A stretch of 17,293 nucleotides of DNA, from NCBI GenBank assembly GCA_964625225.1, contig CAZVAR010000079.1:1-17293 (forward strand), written 5' to 3'. Both the position numbers and the translations under genes were made by a program. A model generated the notes under the pieces. That model was not told where the DNA came from and did no database searches. It saw nothing but the letters and a program-made list of their open reading frames with translations. Position 1 is the first letter of the stretch, and every line of letters starts with the position of its first letter. Source of the DNA: CAZVAR01 sp964625225 (lineage in GTDB: Bacteria > Pseudomonadota > Alphaproteobacteria > JAJUGE01). Below, one piece after another: positions 15,098-17,293 of the stretch.

Positions 15098-15245
15098 AGT
15101 TCTGCCACCATCGGAACCTCGTAAGAGCAGAATACGCAGTTGCCCTCGCTGAGCCGGAGCAAGTCTGCCCTGCCATGATAGCATCCCTCGGTTGGATGAT
15201 GCGGTCGAGGCGGCAAAGAACGATCTGCCGCGAAGCAATGATTAC
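15098..15245 (-). pseudogene. Relic of a GDCCVxC-type small Cys-rich protein
   Basis: The minus strand reads CNHC, then a degraded middle, then ADLLRLSEGNCVFCSYEVP. This resembles the short GDCCVxC proteins, which as I recall them have CPHC near the start and LLRPKPGDCCVFCSYG near the end. The spacing from CNHC to LLR looks right, but one Cys of the GDCC core and the following Gly are lost, there is no start codon in place, and middle cysteines are missing. I infer a decayed gene. The family assignment is from memory of its motif, and function in that family is not well established. It sits back-to-back with the aminotransferase relic. Confidence 0.45.
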
Positions 15246-15622
15246 ACCGAGGCTTGCTCGACCTCCCTGCGGCGCTTACTCGTCGCGCACATGGACGTCC
15301 CCGAGCGACGCATTCATATTGGCGCGGGTTCCCAGCCCATCCTGAGACAGATCTCCGATCGTTTCGGGCAACAGGCACACCTTCCGACTCCGACATATCC
15401 CCTGTCTTCCGAGATCGCGCGGAGCTTCACGGAAACCTCGCTATCATCCCAGCACGATTTCGCATTCGATCTCGGCGGGCTAAAAGTGGCAGACGCGTAT
15501 CCGCTGGCCCGGGCCAGCGAAGCGGCCGCCATCGCCACGGTACTGCACAGCGACACGATCGCGGCACGCACTGTCCAGTTGCGGGCACGCACCCGGGAGC
15601 TCGCCGCACGGCTCGGGGAGCT
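15237..15622 (+). pseudogene. Aminotransferase class I/II (HisC-like) relic with internal deletion
   Basis: The plus-strand frame reads NDYTEACSTSLRRLLVAHMDVPERRIHIGAGSQ and LPTPTYPLSSEIARSF. These parallel the YPDPEARALRxALAxHLGV, GNGSDE and PTPTYPLY stretches near the N-terminus of HisC-type PLP enzymes. After HDFAFDL it jumps to GLKVADAYPLARASEAAAIATVLHSD and RTRELAARLGEL, which resemble the parts after the catalytic lysine. The PLP-binding middle, including NPxNPTG and the Schiff-base Lys, is missing, so the gene cannot be an active enzyme. The N-terminus is also lost. Its 3' end stops exactly where the IS1380-like left end begins. HisC versus a CobC-type decarboxylase cannot be settled. 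Confidence 0.55.
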
Positions 15623-15711
15623 TAGCTGGGTCTCTCACAGGGGACAGGTGCATGGGGGCTCTGAAGGGACGAAAGTTGTTGTGCTGCAACAGCTTGAGCC
15701 GGTTCAGGGAG

Positions 15712-15964
15712 ATGCCCCCGGTTCAGACGAAGTGTGGCGCGGACCTGTTCGGTTTTGCACGCGTGGAAGGCCATACGGTCTTAGCGGCGTTCGGACGGCG
15801 ACATGGTCACGTCGGATGTCGGCGCGTTGCGGCTCGGTTCGGCCGACCGTGCGATCCGGCCGGTGTCACGCATTGCCGGCGGCATCCAGGACGACCGCTC
15901 GGCTGGGCATGTCGCGCATCCTATCGGGACGCGGATCAATAGCCGCATCGCGCGGACACCGTGA
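15712..15964 (+). pseudogene. IS1380-family transposase, N-terminal fragment with frameshift
   Basis: ATG 15712 begins MPPVQTKCGADLFGFARVEG and HTVLAAF, the familiar start of one IS1380 transposase group. An extra G at 15793-15794 breaks the frame; skipping it gives AAFDGDMVTSDVGALRLGSADRAI followed by RPVSRIAGGIQDDRSAGHVAHPIGT, matching the expected AAFDGG-x-VTSDAGALLLG-x-DRAI pattern. The match ends near 15940 and a stop follows at 15962. The DDE catalytic part is absent, so it is inactive. Confidence 0.68.
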
Positions 15965-16053
15965 CGCGCGCACGCAGATCAGGATCGCAGAGCCAGCGCC
16001 GGAAACAGCCGGAAACTCCGATCACAGCGAGACGCGATGAGACATCCGGGCTA
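15955..16053 (+). repeat. 99-bp direct repeat, copy B (IS1380-type right end)
   Basis: This is the partner of 12229-12327, gapless with 8 differences by my count. Here it is attached to the transposase remnant and ends in CCGGGCTA, the presumed IS terminus. The two copies are in the same orientation, 3.6 kb apart. Confidence 0.8.
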
Positions 16054-16490
16054 GCCGCATCTGCCGAAGAGCCGGCCGGGGGAGTGCTTGCGCTGTCGGC
16101 ATCGGTCGGCTCCACCCGTGTCGAGGCGTACCGCTCGGCGCATGGCGGCAAAGGGCGGCGAAGGCACGGGCGCGCGGTCCTCGCGTGGCGGCGCGACCGC
16201 CGCGTTCCGGACCATGACCGATCTTCCGGAACGACCCGTCCTGCTGCGCCCGCCTCCCGGTGATCGGGCGGTCCGGGTTCGGCCCGGTCGGAGGTACGGA
16301 CTCCGATCAAAGCCCGGCCGCTCCCGCCCCGGCGCTCGACGCTCGCGCCTGCCGCTTGCAATCTCAGATATTATTCCTATCTGGACGAAGCCGCCTTCGC
16401 CAGGCCGGCGCCTCGCTGTTGAACAGCTTCGGATCCGAAACGGGTGCGCCTGGTCGTGCCGGGCGGCGGCACGCGCCGCCATGCACCGTT
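16054..16490. other. Gene-free stretch right of the IS remnant
   Basis: I recognise no gene here on either strand. The open frames are compositional, rich in Arg, Gly and Pro. A perfect small dyad, CAGATA-N7-TATCTG (16365-16383), is the only AT-rich feature and could be an operator or promoter element. Confidence 0.45.
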
Positions 16491-16496
16491 ATCGTC

Positions 16497-16674
16497 CCCA
16501 TAAAGCCCCACGAATCCCCGGCCCTTCCTCCCGCCCGCCGGCCGGGATCGGGCGGCGACCCCCATCATCCCCCATAAAACCACACGAAACCCACGCCTCA
16601 TTCCATGGGGGTCGACGGGCACCCCCATAAGCCCCCCTTGAAACCCCACGAAACCCCATGCATCCCCACCCCCA
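16497..16674 (-). repeat. C-rich degenerate repeats; G-quadruplex motif on the minus strand
   Basis: A 22-nt unit starting CCCATAAA and ending CGAATCCC occurs at 16497-16518 and again at 16571-16592 (19 of 22 identical). A longer related stretch is at 16624-16657. At 16622-16673 there are six runs of four to six C, at 16622-26, 16632-37, 16644-47, 16654-57, 16664-67 and 16669-73, with loops of 5, 6, 6, 6 and 1 nt. On the minus strand this is a strong intramolecular G-quadruplex motif, 18 nt beyond the aldo/keto reductase stop. Confidence 0.7.
16605..16628. terminator. Hairpin overlapping the C-rich repeats
   Basis: ATGGGGGT (16605-16612) and ACCCCCAT (16621-16628) form a perfect 8-bp stem with an 8-nt loop. 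It lies 63 nt downstream of the aldo/keto reductase stop, so it could end that transcript, but it shares a C-run with the quadruplex motif and lacks a T-tract. Confidence 0.35.
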
Positions 16675-16690
16675 TTCGCCGCGCGGGGGC

Positions 16691-17293
16691 TCACCCCGTG
16701 CCCGTGCGCGGCACGCGGCCCTCGATCGGATAGGCCGGGTCGTTGTAGCCGGGCGTGGAGGGATGGCCGGGGGCGACCAGGCTGTCGACCAGAGCCTCGT
16801 CCTCGGCGGTGAAGGTGTAGGCGAGCGCGCCGAGATAGTCGTCGAGATGGGCCTCGGTGCGCGGGCCGGCGATGGTGCCGGTCACGAGCCGGTTGTTCAG
16901 CACCCAGGCGACCGCGAACTGGCTCGGGCTGATGCCGCGCGACTCGGCGTGCGCCTTGATGCGCTCGGCCACCGCCATCGATTCGGGGCGCCACTCGGTC
17001 TGCATCATGCGCCGGTCCTGGCGGGCGGCGCGGCTGCCTTCCGGCGGCGGGGCGTCGGGCCGGTACTTGCCGGTCAGCACGCCGCGCGCCACCGGGCTGT
17101 AGGGGAAGATGCCGAGGCCGAAATGGGCGCAAGCCGGGATGTGCTCGGTCTCCGGCATGCGGTTGACCGCGTTGTAGTAGGGCTGGCTGACCACGGGCCG
17201 GTCGATCCCGAGCCCGTCGCAGATGCGGCAGATCTCGGCGACGCGCCAGGAGCGGTAGTTGGAGACGCCGAAATAGCGGATCTTGCCGTGGCG
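16691..17293 (-). CDS. Aldo/keto reductase, C-terminal part (runs off window)
   Basis: About 200 C-terminal residues of a NADPH-dependent aldo/keto reductase of the YajO/Tas-like or beta-subunit-like group. The visible part starts RHGKIRYFGVSNYRSW, containing the GVSN strand of the (beta/alpha)8 barrel. It continues with VVSQPYYNAVNRMPE, FGLGIFPYSPVARGVLTGKY and SPSQFAVAWVLNNRLVTGTIAGPRTEAHLDDYLGAL, the cofactor-phosphate loop region (IAGPRT). The catalytic Asp, Tyr and Lys lie upstream, outside the window. The frame stays open to the last base, so the start is beyond 17293. The C-terminus GRVPRTGTG is a short extension. The substrate is unknown. Confidence 0.92.
   Translation of the reverse strand, partial: RHGKIRYFGVSNYRSWRVAEICRICDGLGIDRPVVSQPYYNAVNRMPETEHIPACAHFGLGIFPYSPVARGVLTGKYRPDAPPPEGSRAARQDRRMMQTEWRPESMAVAERIKAHAESRGISPSQFAVAWVLNNRLVTGTIAGPRTEAHLDDYLGALAYTFTAEDEALVDSLVAPGHPSTPGYNDPAYPIEGRVPRTGTG

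Larger units (their letters stand above)
15623..16053 (+). mobile_element. IS1380-family insertion sequence remnant (internally deleted)
   Basis: A 431-bp remnant. The left end TAGCTGGGTCTCTCAC (15623-15638) resembles the inverse of the right end, TAGCCCGGATGTCTCAT when read from 16053 leftwards: about 12 of 16 positions agree with one gap. Inside lie the first ~75 codons of an IS1380-type transposase, then a deletion near 15940, then the 99-bp right-end segment shared with 12229-12327. Full elements of this family are, to my knowledge, about 1.7 kb. No matching target duplication is seen (AGCT on the left, GCCG on the right). Confidence 0.65.

Noticed and set aside
12333..15954. A toxin-antitoxin, phage-defence or integrase cassette in the accessory segment
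   Set aside because: No nuclease, methylase, integrase, recombinase or small two-gene toxin pair was recognised; the intact genes are transport, ferritin-like and EF-hand proteins.
16051..16630. Overlapping open frames on both strands after the IS remnant
   Set aside because: Repetitive Arg/Gly/Pro translations typical of chance frames in GC-rich DNA; no motif or ribosome-binding site.

Overview
The window looks like a piece of a draft scaffold from a high-GC alphaproteobacterium. Codon third positions are overwhelmingly G or C and start regions often carry strong Shine-Dalgarno sequences. The protein types (Zur beside ZnuC, TRAP transporter, class III CoA-transferase, several SDRs, split YeeE/YedE pair) fit Rhodospirillales or Rhizobiales-like bacteria, but I cannot fix the genus. 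A run of 100 N (14623-14722) marks an assembly gap.

Region 1 (1-3164): a zinc-homeostasis pair on the minus strand (zur, then the start of a znuC-like ABC ATPase cut by the window edge). It is divergent from a plus-strand Lon-like protease gene. A perfect GTTAT-TTT-ATAAC dyad, the likely Zur operator, lies between them. Region 2 (3213-10152): a metabolic block. It holds a class III CoA-transferase (+), a complete TRAP carboxylate transporter (dctQ-dctM-dctP, minus) and three short-chain dehydrogenases, two minus and one plus, packed with a shared divergent spacer and a 4-nt convergent gap. Together these suggest import, oxidation and CoA activation of a carboxylic acid whose identity the sequence does not reveal.

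Region 3 (about 10570-16053): accessory DNA. A ClC-type chloride transporter or channel, visibly lower in GC at its 5' end, has its own good promoter. It is followed by a 99-bp sequence (12229-12327) that recurs at 15955-16053 with 8 mismatches and no gaps. The second copy forms the right end of a decayed IS1380-family insertion sequence, so both copies are probably IS ends. Between them sits a minus-strand module: a secreted four-EF-hand protein with a GPGYGM tandem repeat (interrupted by the assembly gap), two YeeE/YedE-type sulfur-compound permease halves, and a ferritin-like protein. Beyond the EF-hand gene are gene relics: a probable GDCCVxC-family Cys-rich protein, an internally deleted aminotransferase, and the IS remnant that interrupts it.

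Region 4 (16054-17293): about 640 bases without a recognisable gene, ending in C-rich repeats that give a strong G-quadruplex motif on the minus strand. Next comes the 3' part of an aldo/keto reductase (minus) running off the window. I see no tRNA, rRNA or CRISPR array. The least ordinary material is region 3 (IS ends around a sulfur/iron/calcium module, plus relics), the Zur-operator arrangement and the G-rich repeat; I do not see a clearly new defence or conflict system.
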